Assembly: GCA_002049455.2 (NCBI GenBank)
Contig: KV918762.1
Coordinates: forward strand, 62,001 to 126,000
DNA length: 64,000 nt
Source of the DNA: Porphyra umbilicalis
Lineage: Eukaryota; Rhodophyta; Bangiophyceae; Bangiales; Bangiaceae
Direction: 5' to 3'
Shown: positions 30,201 through 39,423 of the stretch, in pieces
How the letters are laid out: each line of letters opens with the position of its first letter
Position numbering within the stretch: the stretch's first letter is position 1
Notes under the pieces: generated by a model
Database searches by the model: none
What the model was told of the DNA's origin: nothing
The model's input: only the letters and a program-made list of their open reading frames with translations
Made by a program: the position numbers and the translations under genes

Positions 30201-30906
30201 CTTTGTACCCTCCTCGTCGCTGTCACTGCCCGTGCCCGTACCTCTGCCCCGCTGCCATGATCTCCGCCCCCTCAGCTAAACACCGCTGCCTCCCCGCCGA
30301 CGCCAGCTGGTCGCCGCCGCTGCACGGCTGCCACCGCTTGGTTGTATGCTACCGAGAACGGCGGCCCCTGCCGCTGCTTGCTGACATCTGTCACTCTGCT
30401 CTGCGGCAGGGGCGGCGGCAAAGTTGTGTACGGGACTCAGAGGCTGGTGCCGCGTGTGTCCGGACTCTTCAGGAAAGAGTTGTGCTGCTGTGTTGGTGCG
30501 GTGGTGAGGCGCTGTGTGTGTGTGTGTTTCTGCGGGCTGGTGGCGCCAAGCCGCCCATAAGGCCGACGGATGATCGACAGTTCGGGGTGGGGCAGCCCAC
30601 GCTGTGTACGGCTCGCTCACGGTGTTTGGCATGAACAGCCACCCGGCACTGCCAGCGCTCCGCCATGCCACGGTGTCAACAACAGGGCGGGGCGAGGGCC
30701 GCGAGAGGGGTGCGCGCGGGTTTGTGCCGGTACTGGGCGTGCACCGCAGAGCACTCGCCCGCGTCTGTGTCTGCCATCGACACCTATTTTGAGCAAGCCG
30801 CCTGGCTGGGGACTATCCTCGCCGGGCGCATCGTCACGACAACGATTGTGCATAGTGTGACGTGCGATACGATATAATTGACCGCGGAGGAAACAACATG
30901 AAGAAA
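30201..30906. other. Possible decayed copy of a gene A-type 5' region
   Basis: It follows a gene A-type leader, and an ATG frame at 30257-30634 gives a Cys/Arg-rich product, but there is no alignable match to the gene A domains and frames are short. I treat it as decayed. Confidence 0.3.
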
Positions 30907-33099
30907 TCATGTGCGAGCTCTGCCAGTAGCACCATCGTTCTCAGCATACTCAAAAAGTCCGGGTCGCCCTGAGGCAAGGGCGCTGTGCTCATGTATCACG
31001 GGCACTGCCGTATTTTGCGCGCATTGGTCGATTCCAGCGTACTCTTCCATGAGCCCCAGGATACGTTCCTTGCGGGGGGCGCGAAAGACACTTCTACTGA
31101 ACACATGACCGTCCCCAACAGTAGCTCTGTCAAGCCGAGACACTCGGCAGTCTAGGCAAGATGGCCAACACCAAAGTGTGTGTACGTAGTTTCGAAAGTG
31201 TGTGGAGCCAGGATATGCCGACGGCGGCGTAGAGCGTCGGCGGCGGAGCGGCGCCCGCACACACCGCTGTGGCACGGAGGCGGGCAGGGCGGCGGCGGCG
31301 GGCAAGGCGGCGGCACAAACCCCCCCCCCCTCCCTAAATTTAGTAGCCGTCGCGTCGGCCGCGCAGCGACCGCTGCCCCCGCCCCACACGCGCGGGCGCG
31401 ACGCGCCCGCCGGACGACCGTCGGCGAGTACCGGTTGGAGGGGGGGGGGCGCTGGGCGGGGCTCCCGGCGGTGGTCGGGCGGGAGAGCGTCTTGGCGGGC
31501 CGCTTCCCGCCGGTACTCTTCGCGGCCGAGGTGGGGGAGGAGGCAGCGGGGGGTGCTGCGCCCGTGGGGGCCCTGCCGATGAAGCGGGGGGGGGCAGGCA
31601 CGCATGGGGGAAACGCCGCCGCTCCTGACCCGGCCGGCTGGCTGGTGGTGGCGCGGCCGCGTGTGCGACCGGCCGCCGACGTCGCCGTGACAGCCCCCGT
31701 GACCGCGAAGGGGCGGGTGGCACGACGGTGGCGGGGTGACGGGCGCCCAGCTGTGCGCTGTGGCCGCCGTAGACGCCCGACGGCCGTCGGTCGGCGGCGG
31801 GCGCCGCAGCCGCTTCGGCCGTGGCGACGGCGGCGAGGCGGACGTCAGCCTCTGTTTCCGTGGCCATCGCGCCCCGCACGTAGGGCTCGTTGGCCGCCCC
31901 CGTCCCCACACACACACGCGCGCGTGGTCCAGCGCTGACGCCCCCCCCACCTCCTTTCCTCCCGCAGTCACTCCCCCCATTGGCCGGCGACGGCGCGGTG
32001 GGGGGTGCCGCCGCCAACGCCGCCACCGACGCTGCAACGCGCAGCGTGTACCCCCCGCGTGTCCCTGGGCGGCCACGGCTGCGCCACGGGGGGCGGCGGG
32101 GTCGGACACGCGCACCGCACCTGCGGCAACGTGCACGGCGGTGACGCCGCGCGCGTCGTCTGGTCGCGTGACGCGCGGAGGCAGATCGCCCTCGGGCTCC
32201 GTGTCGCCGTCTGTGGCGGCGGTGCCATTCGCACCCTCTACCCCCCCGCCCCTCAATCCCCCCCCCCCCCCCCCGCACCGCGAGTGGCGCTGCATCGGCG
32301 GCGGTGTCGCCGCCGTCGCCGCCGCCGTCACCGCCACGATGGCGACCGCCGGCGCCGCCGCACGGCGGCGGCGGCGGCGAGGAGCACGGAACCAGACGCG
32401 TCGGGCGGCGGGCAGTCGGGCGTCGGCGGTCCCGGCGCGTCGAGAGCGACAGGGCCGCCGCCGGGGCGGGCGGTGCCGCACCGCCGCGGCTGGCGACGGG
32501 GGCGGCGGGAGATGCGCCTGACAGCCGCCGCGCCCGTCCGCGGAGGACCGCCGGTGGCTGCGGGGGCGGCGCTGTCAGCGGCGGGGGGGGCCGGGGGGCG
32601 GCGACCCCGCTGCCGCCGCTGCGTCTGCGGTTGCGATGGAGAGGGCGGCGGCGGCGGCGGCGACGGCCGGCGGCAACGCACGTCCGTGGCGCACCGGGTG
32701 GCGGTGGCGGGTGCGGCGGCGGCGGCGAGCGCGGCGGCCGTCGGTAGCGCCACACGGTGCCGCGATGGCGCGCGCTCAGGCGCGGTCGTCGGGGCGTTGC
32801 CGCAGCGTCGGCGTCGCGCCGCCGCGCGCGGAGGTCCCACCCCCTGGGCGGGCGCGCGGCGATAGCGTTGTGCGCGGCCGCGCCGCCACCGCTGCCGCTA
32901 CCGCCGCTTTAGTGGGCGTCGTGGCGCCGCCGCGCGCCAGAGCCCCCCCCCTCGGCGGCGGCACGCCGATGAGTCGCGGCCATGGCGCGGCGACGATCGG
33001 CCGCGGCCGTAGCGTGGCTGCCACCATGCACGCCGGGCGCATGCCGGCAACCGAGCGGGTGGGGGAGTCATCGCGCAGCCTGGCTGACTGCGCATGCAC
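30907..33099 (-). CDS. Possible unrecognised minus-strand gene in extremely GC-rich DNA
   Basis: I do not recognise this. On the minus strand there are protein-like stretches in different frames: an ATG at 33099 with an S/R/T/A-rich start resembling an organelle-targeting peptide; GVEGANGTAATDGDTEPEG near 32250; ANEPYVRGAMATETEADVRL near 31880; and a final segment FRAPRKERILGLMEEYAGID to GLFEYAENDGATGRART ending at the stop at 30907. They are separated by homopolymer runs (G/C of 8-17) and could be exons, or one frame broken by run-length changes. Composition keeps nearly all frames open, so openness is not evidence; only the last segment has convincing amino-acid composition. Confidence 0.3.
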
Positions 33100-33375
33100 A
33101 GGTGACGGTGGCGGCGCGCTGGGGGGGCCGCGAGCGGTCGGGCGCGCGGCAGGCAGAGGCGCCCCGCGGCGGGCGGCACGCGGAGGCTAGGGGGGGCAAG
33201 CCGCCGCAGCGGGCGCGCCGCCAAGGACGGCAGACGGTCAGACAGGGGGGTGGCAGCACCCACCCAGAGGGGGAGGGCGGCGGCGCGGGCCCCCACGAGT
33301 GGCATCTGCACCGGCGGCAGCCCCCCGCTGGCAGACCCTGGTTCTATAGGATAGAGCAGGCTGAGCGACGCGGAC

Positions 33376-33540
33376 CTGTCTGGCCCGTCCGCATCCCAAC
33401 TGCGGCAAGGGGGGCTGGCGGTTGCTCCCCTCAGGGGTGAGACCACCTGCCCAAATCGATGATGCGAGAACCAATCAGATTCATCCGTCAAGGTTGCCTT
33501 GACGCCGTCAAGGCTACGATTACCCGTCTTGCACCTTGTG
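33376..33540. repeat. GTCAAGG-family repeat, copy 3
   Basis: Direct repeat of 29897-30050, with CGTCAAGGTTGCCTTGACG at 33486-33504. CCGTCAAGGCTACGATTACC at 33505-33524 is the inverted counterpart of 18055-18074 with two mismatches. The spacing from copy 1 is 15.5 kb. Confidence 0.65.
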
Positions 33541-34007
33541 CCGAGAACCTGAGGAAGCATTGGTGATGGACTACGTTGCGGTGCTTTTGAGATTTGATGG
33601 TTGACAGATCCTTCGTTCGGAGGGGGGTCTGGGTCCCCCCGGTGGCTTCGTGAACCCACCTACTGGCTTCGCCGGCCTGGGTTGGTGGGCGGTAGCGGAG
33701 CGTCGGCGGCTCGACCATGACGCGAGCCGCCGCCGTCCGTCCCGCTCCTCCTGTCTGCACTGCGTCAGGAGACCAGTGGCAGCGCTCAGGCGGGACTTCC
33801 TGACAGTCGGTCGCCTTGTTGCTTTTCCCGTACTCGTTCCCGCTCATCAGTTATTTTGTGTTTATTGGGGGTGAACCTCGGCAGGAGGGTCTCTGTTGTC
33901 TTCTCTTCTACACTATTCTTTTTTTTCAATTCCCGTCTGCTTTTTTTTTTTTACCTGTCTCTTTGGGCGGGCTGTTTTCGTTGCTGTGCTCGTCTCCGCA
34001 CCGGGTC
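33541..34007. other. 5' region of the PLP-enzyme gene
   Basis: It has pyrimidine-rich stretches at about 33900-33960 (runs of T within C/T-rich sequence), as often seen in leaders before a start codon. No other gene. Confidence 0.5.
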
Positions 34008-35339
34008 ATGGCTGACGTGCCGCCGGTTGTGACCCTGGCCGACGTCGAAGCCGCCGCCGCCCGCCTCGACGGCGTCGCTCACGTGACACCTCTGCTCACG
34101 TGCTTGTCGCTGGACGTGGCGCTGTCGGGTGGCACAACGCACTTCTACTTCAAGGCGGAGGCGCTGCAGCGGACGGGGTCGTTTAAATTTCGGGGGGCGT
34201 ACAATGCGGTCGCGGCGCTGCTCGAGCGGCTCGAGGGGGTGCCACCGCCGGCGGCGGCGCCGACGCCGGCGGCGGCGCTGGTATCGGCACCACCTGCCGA
34301 TCCCGTCATGGACGGCGGCGGCGACGGCGGCGGCCGAGACGGCGGGCTGCCTGGCTACGGCGAGGCCAGCAGTGACGCGGAGCGCGCCGCGCCAGCGGTC
34401 ACCACCTCGCCCCCCCCCCGCTGGTCGGCCGCCGCCGCCCCAGGCGCGCGGGGCTACCTGACGTTCCTCTCCCACTCATCTGGCAACCACGGACAGGCGG
34501 TTGCCGCCGCCGCGGCGGCCGTTGGCGCACGCGCCCACATCGTCGTGCCCGCCGCGTCGGCGGCAGTCAAGCGGGCGGCCATCAAGGCGTATGGGGGCAC
34601 CATCACCACGTGCGCCGCGGGGATGGTCGCCCGCCGGGCTGCCGTTGCGCGGCTGCTGCACCCACCGGCCGTGGCGGCGGCAGCGTCGGCGGTTTCCTCT
34701 GCGGATGCATTGCCTATTGCGGTCGCTGCCGCCGCGGGCTCCCCCTCCCCCCCACTTCCTGAGCTGCGGGTGCTTGTCGACCCCCACAACTCGGCCGACG
34801 TCATTGCCGGTCACGGTACGCTTGCTCTGGAGCTCCTCGCGCAAGCGCCGACGCCGCTCGACGCGCTCATTGTGCCGGTCGGCAGCGGCTCGATGCTCGC
34901 CGGCGTTGCCGCGGTGGTTCGCTCCGCGGCCGCCACGCCCGCCGGCCGCCCCGTGCGGCTTTTTGGGGCGCAGCCGGCGGTAGCGGCGGCGGCGGCAGCG
35001 TCGCTTGCCGCGGGGCGGCGGGTGGCCAATGACCCCGTCGGCGCGGCGACGACGGTCGCCGACGGGCTTCGTGCCGACTTGTGTGCGGCGGGGTGGGCGG
35101 CGCTCGCGCGCGGGGACGTCGAGGAGGTGCTCCTGGTCGGTGAGCCCGACATTGGCGGCTGGATGCGGGTCGTGTGGGAGCGGTTGAAGGTGATGATCGA
35201 GCCGTCGGCGGCAGTAGGGGTGGCGGCGGCAGCGGGCGAGCGGTTTGGGCGGCTGGGCATGCGGCACGTGGGTGTTGTTCTGTGTGGAGGGAATGTGGAC
35301 CTGGGGGCCCCGCTACCGTGGCAGCGGGGAGGGATATAG
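34008..35339 (+). CDS. Fold-type II PLP enzyme, serine racemase / threonine dehydratase family
   Basis: Enzymes of this family use PLP to racemise L-serine or dehydrate serine/threonine to the 2-oxo acid plus ammonia, usually in the cytosol. From the ATG at 34008 the product has 443 residues, longer than the usual 320-340 because of two Ala/Gly/Pro-rich inserts (about 78-148 and 217-250). Core motifs are in order: LQRTGSFKFRGA with PLP lysine K60, SHSSGNHGQA (156-164), DPHNSADVIAGHGTLALE (near 260), PVGSGSMLAG (290-299) and MIEPSAAVGV near the end. The phosphate-binding loop reads GSGS where the family usually has GGGG. Serine racemase versus dehydratase cannot be decided from sequence. There is no clear targeting peptide. 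Single exon; it converges with the DnaJ gene. Confidence 0.85.
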   Translation: MADVPPVVTLADVEAAAARLDGVAHVTPLLTCLSLDVALSGGTTHFYFKAEALQRTGSFKFRGAYNAVAALLERLEGVPPPAAAPTPAAALVSAPPADPVMDGGGDGGGRDGGLPGYGEASSDAERAAPAVTTSPPPRWSAAAAPGARGYLTFLSHSSGNHGQAVAAAAAAVGARAHIVVPAASAAVKRAAIKAYGGTITTCAAGMVARRAAVARLLHPPAVAAAASAVSSADALPIAVAAAAGSPSPPLPELRVLVDPHNSADVIAGHGTLALELLAQAPTPLDALIVPVGSGSMLAGVAAVVRSAAATPAGRPVRLFGAQPAVAAAAAASLAAGRRVANDPVGAATTVADGLRADLCAAGWAALARGDVEEVLLVGEPDIGGWMRVVWERLKVMIEPSAAVGVAAAAGERFGRLGMRHVGVVLCGGNVDLGAPLPWQRGGI

Positions 35340-35640
35340 GGGGGGTCGACGCGGGGAGGGGTGTAGGGGGGGTCGACGCTGGGGGGGGGCGCGCTGGGGT
35401 CCTCTGCCACCGCCAGCTCTGCTGGCCTTGACTGGTAGACGCGCCGACAGTTTTGTGTTGTCTTTTGCGTCATGTGTGCGGCATCATTGCCCGCACAACG
35501 ATGGGTGAACGATGGACAATCTGTAGTAGGAGGCGGCGCACGCACGCCCAGCGCCCAGCCAGACAAGAAAATGCACGGTACATGTGGCTCGTCACCCGAC
35601 CCACACACCCTTCTACGAATCACAGCGCCAGTCATCCCTC
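35340..35640. other. Convergent intergenic region
   Basis: About 300 bp between the PLP-enzyme and DnaJ stop codons, starting with a short G-rich tandem (GGGGGGTCGACGC-like, two copies at 35340-35385). Nothing else seen. Confidence 0.5.
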
Positions 35641-36978
35641 TCACAATTCCTCTTTCGACTCGTTGGCCTCCCTCTCCCCGTCGGCTGCCGGCGCTGCCGC
35701 CCCCACCGCCTCTGACGCCTTGGGCGGCGCCCCAAAGGCTTGGACGACCGCCTCCTGCTGCGCGTCGGTCAGCTGCTCGGGGAAGTCGACCCAAAATTCA
35801 ACGACCAAATCCCCTGCGCTGTCGCCGTCTGCGCGGGGCATCCCCTGCCCGGCCACCCGCTGTTTGTGAAGGGGCTTGGTCACTCCTGCCGCCTTGATGG
35901 ACACGGCGCGGCCGTCCAGTTGCGTGACCGACCGGTCGACGCCGACGAGTGCCTCGGCCAGCGTCAGCGGCAGCCGCACATGGAGGTCGTCCCCGTCGCG
36001 ACGGAAGGTCTGGTGCGGCGCCTCGTCGACGACAAACACCAGAGAGCCGGTCACACGGCCCGGAACCTCGTCGGCCATCTCCTCAAATGCGACGCGTTGG
36101 CCGTCAAAAGCGCCCCGCACAATCTCAATGAGCAGCACCTGCTCGGCTTGCTCAAACTGCCCATGCGGGCAGGTGCTGCACTCAGTAACGATCTTACCAG
36201 AGCCACCGCACGACAGGCACGACGACCGCACCTGTTGGATAAAACCGGGGCCGATGCGCCGCGTCGTCACCGAGTAGCCAGTGCCACCACAGGTCATACA
36301 GCGGGACTCACAGTCGGACCAGGAGGAGCAGATGACTTGGCGCTGGCGAGACGCTTGCACGACCTCCCCATTGTACATGGCCTCGAGGGAGACGGTCAGG
36401 GGGATGACCATGTCTGGGCTCCGAGCTTCCTGCTGCCGCTGATGCCGACCCCCACCGGTACCAAAAAAGTTGTCAAAGAATCCGCCATCTTCCTCATCCC
36501 CAAACGGGTCCATGCCGCCGCCGCTGCCGCTGCCGCTACCTGCATTGTTCTTCAATCCTTCGTGGCCGTACCGATCGTACACGTTGCGCTTTTGCTTGTT
36601 GGACAAGACCTCGTACGCCGAGGTAATCTCCACGTAGGCCGACTCGGAGTTCTTGTCCCCAGCATTCTTGTCGGGGTGATACTTGATGGACAGCTTGCGG
36701 AAGGCGCGCTTGATGGTCGACGCGTCCGCGGAGTGCGCCACGCCGAGCACGTCGTACAGATCCCGTGAGGCGGCGTGGGCAGCCGTGATGCGGTCCGCCA
36801 GCAGCAGGTAGAGGACGAGGAGCCCAACACAAAGCCGTAGCCGCAATACCTCGACGTCACCGCCGCCCGCCGCCCGCCGTCGCCTCGTTAGCAACCGACG
36901 GTGAGCTGGCCCGGCTGGGCCACGGGGGAGCCGCAGCACCGGTCGCCTGGAGGCAAAAGAGGGGGAGGGACTGTCCAT
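35641..36978 (-). CDS. ER-type DnaJ (Hsp40) co-chaperone with a KEEL C-terminus
   Basis: A DnaJ protein that would stimulate BiP-type Hsp70 in the ER lumen. From the ATG at 36978 it has 445 residues; the frame is open upstream to 37155, but that part does not resemble a DnaJ. Order: an Arg-rich N-terminus, one hydrophobic segment LCVGLLVLYLLLADR (about 49-63) acting as signal peptide or anchor, a J domain at about 72-138 with HPD at 101-103, a Gly/Phe-rich linker (142-178), a substrate-binding domain with a degenerate zinc region (CMTCGGTG, CLSCGGSG, CSTCPHG), a C-terminal domain (LPLTLAEALVG...), and the terminal KEEL, a KDEL-like retrieval signal. This layout is that of Scj1/ERdj3-like proteins; the zinc region has fewer regular CxxCxGxG units than classic type I DnaJ. 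Single exon. Confidence 0.85.
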   Translation of the reverse strand: MDSPSPSFASRRPVLRLPRGPAGPAHRRLLTRRRRAAGGGDVEVLRLRLCVGLLVLYLLLADRITAAHAASRDLYDVLGVAHSADASTIKRAFRKLSIKYHPDKNAGDKNSESAYVEITSAYEVLSNKQKRNVYDRYGHEGLKNNAGSGSGSGGGMDPFGDEEDGGFFDNFFGTGGGRHQRQQEARSPDMVIPLTVSLEAMYNGEVVQASRQRQVICSSWSDCESRCMTCGGTGYSVTTRRIGPGFIQQVRSSCLSCGGSGKIVTECSTCPHGQFEQAEQVLLIEIVRGAFDGQRVAFEEMADEVPGRVTGSLVFVVDEAPHQTFRRDGDDLHVRLPLTLAEALVGVDRSVTQLDGRAVSIKAAGVTKPLHKQRVAGQGMPRADGDSAGDLVVEFWVDFPEQLTDAQQEAVVQAFGAPPKASEAVGAAAPAADGEREANESKEEL

Positions 36979-38317
36979 AGTGGCGAGCGCGAACAGGTTA
37001 AGAGGCAGAATAGCAACGCAAAACGCCCTCGCGGGACAGGGACCTGGCGAGCAGGATGCGACGCCTAGGAGGCCAAGACACCAGCAAATGACAGTCGACC
37101 GTAACAGATACAAGAGGCAGTCAACGAAGCAATAGCCATCAGCTGGACCGCTCATGCAGCCAAAGAGACGGCCGTGGGTCGTGTCGGCAAGCAGTCAGTG
37201 TGGCTCAGAACGACTACTTGACCTTTTTCGCTGCGATGCGCGACGCCGGGATCAGTCACCGAGACCAAGTGCCGCGCTCCGAGTCGCACCCCTTTCGAGC
37301 TGACACCACTGGTACTGTATTGAGTGACAAGCAAAAACAATAAAGAGTTTAAGCACGCTTGTAAGATCTGGCTCGTGTAACGGCTCTCATTATGATGATT
37401 GGGGAGTTTTTGAAAGCCTAAGCCTGTTTCAGGCTTCAAAGAAAGTATGTGGCCCAGCCCGTCATGGACTGCCGTGCGTGCCACATCGTCGCTAGGTAAT
37501 GTCAAAAACCACTCAGCCAGCCCTGTCCTTACGTGTAGCTCGTTGGAGAAGGGTTGGTGCAATGTGTCCACAGGCCCTCCAGCGTGCAGGCAGCCTTCCA
37601 CCTCGTCTTCTCAACCACCCACGTGCCATTTGCCGATGGCTTCCCGACTGGGCAACCGCTACCTTCGGCCGACTGCCACGAACACCACTCGCTCCACGAA
37701 CTGCCCAGCTCAACCGCCTCCCCCCTGGCATCAACGCCCTCTCTCAACCTTTTCACTTGCTCTATCGGTGCAAAGCCTCTGGGCGCGCTTCTCACTCGCC
37801 TGCCGTGCGTTACATGGCGTTTTCCTCGCGTGCGGTTCCCCTGCCCCCGAGCCCCCCGCACCCCCCCCCACGATTTGCTGCGGACTGCTTCTGCGGCACG
37901 ACCTCGGTTCTGCAGCGCTAGTGCCTCTGTAGGTGATCATGATCTGCATGCGCTTTCCCTCACGCGGTCGTTGTGAGAACAGGCGCACTAACCTTCTCTG
38001 TCTCTGGCGTGTGCTTTGCTGTTTCTACTGGGTCATTCTACTTCTCGTGGGGCTTCTTTGTCTCTGTTCGCACCAGGCTGGATTGGTGGTGCGTTGAGGC
38101 TCGTGTTTGTAGAAGCGAGTAAAGGAGTAGCTCCGTGTTCCGTGGGCATAACGCAAGAGCCTGGCCCGGACCGTCAGACCAGGAATTGCGCAGTTCACAT
38201 GTATTGGCATAGCAGCTATGTACGGTCTCCCCACGTTGTGGACTGCAACTTGTCTTCGCAAGCCTATTCTCCTATCGGCACTAATCCAGGGCACCCGATC
38301 CCGTTCTCTATCACATG
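36979..38317. other. DnaJ upstream region and gene-free intergenic DNA
   Basis: About 1.3 kb. Frames here are short or Arg/Pro-rich and I support none. The DnaJ promoter should lie at the left edge. Base composition is less GC-rich than in the transposons. Confidence 0.5.
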
Positions 38318-38355
38318 TGCTCACGCCTAGTTAAGACCCAGTGTTCCTGCTCTTC
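38318..38355 (+). repeat. Left member of an inverted repeat flanking the piggyBac region
   Basis: TGCTCACGCCTAGTTAAG, then after a short gap CTGCTCTTCTGGGT. Both blocks are present inverted at 43291-43324 (16 of 17 and 14 of 14 bases), 5 kb away on the other side of the piggyBac element. Confidence 0.6.
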
Positions 38356-38831
38356 TGGGTTTTCAAGAGAGCTGTGGCCCTGGATTGGCGCCTCCCTCAA
38401 ATACGACTGCTCATTGGTCACCAGAGGGAGTGTCAGATTCCACATCCAAAGTTCCTTGCAGATTACAACGTGGACAAGGTCATCCGCTCTCATTGGCCCC
38501 GAGGGGACGTTACTGGTGTTCTTGTTTCAAGCTCCTTTCACGACAATTGACATGCACCTAAGTGGCATCAGACCTGCTCCAACAGGCACGGACGAGATGC
38601 ACACCACACAAGGACACAACTCCAACTGTGGTAATGCTCTCCAAGCGCTCTGTGGCTCGTTTTCTTGCGCTGTGCACCCTTGTGCACGCACCGTCGACTC
38701 CTGAGCACGCTCTTTGACCAGCAAACAGGTAGCCAAGGGAGCAACATCTACATACAGATGGCCAGTGTCCCTCGGGAAGTGGTTCGAAAAAAAAAAAGGA
38801 CTGCAGATTCTGTCTCGGCGTTCCCCGCTTA

Positions 38832-38851
38832 CCTAGTGTCTATTCTACCGG
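38832..38851 (+). repeat. piggyBac left terminal inverted repeat
   Basis: CCTAGTGTCTATTCTACCGG; perfect inverted match to 42545-42564. Confidence 0.92.
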
Positions 38852-39317
38852 GGGACTCATTCGATACTTTTCCGCTCATTTGATCCTCATTTTCGGTGTC
38901 TGTTTTCGAGTGCTTCCAGACGTTTGCGGTACATTCTGACTGCAGAAATGAGCTCAGCGCAGTCTCTTTTCCCCTGGGGGAGCCGCGGTGCATCCTGGCA
39001 AGCGAAGAAGTCACCCTGGGGCGCCTTTTTTTTCGCGCCCTGGGGCGGTTCCCGCCACTGACAGGGACCTCCAAACAGCACCCTCTGCCCATGCCGTTCC
39101 TACCCTCCTCGCCCCGCGCGCGGGAAACTGGCTCCGTTTCGTCCGCCCAAGACGCGGGCACGCGTGGGCACCACCCCCCGGTGCTGGCTGGTCGGGCGGA
39201 GCGTGTTATATCCGCGAGGGGGCGACGCCCCTCGGCGCCCCTCCTCCCAACCCGCCGTCACCCACCCACTGCATCCTCAGCCGCGCACTCGTCGCGCGGC
39301 CCTCCGTGCTGCTATTG

Positions 39318-39340
39318 CCCCCCCCCCCCCCCCCCCCCCC
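39318..39340 (+). repeat. 23-nt poly-C tract
   Basis: An uninterrupted run of C about 80 bp before the transposase start. Similar runs occur within the gene at about 39583-39598 and 39967-39987. Confidence 0.85.
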
Positions 39341-39423
39341 TTGTTCTGTTCACCGCTTCCCTCTCCTGTTCTGTTTTCCGCCTCCCCCTCCCGTTCTGTT
39401 CTTCGCCCCGGCCGGCACGCACG

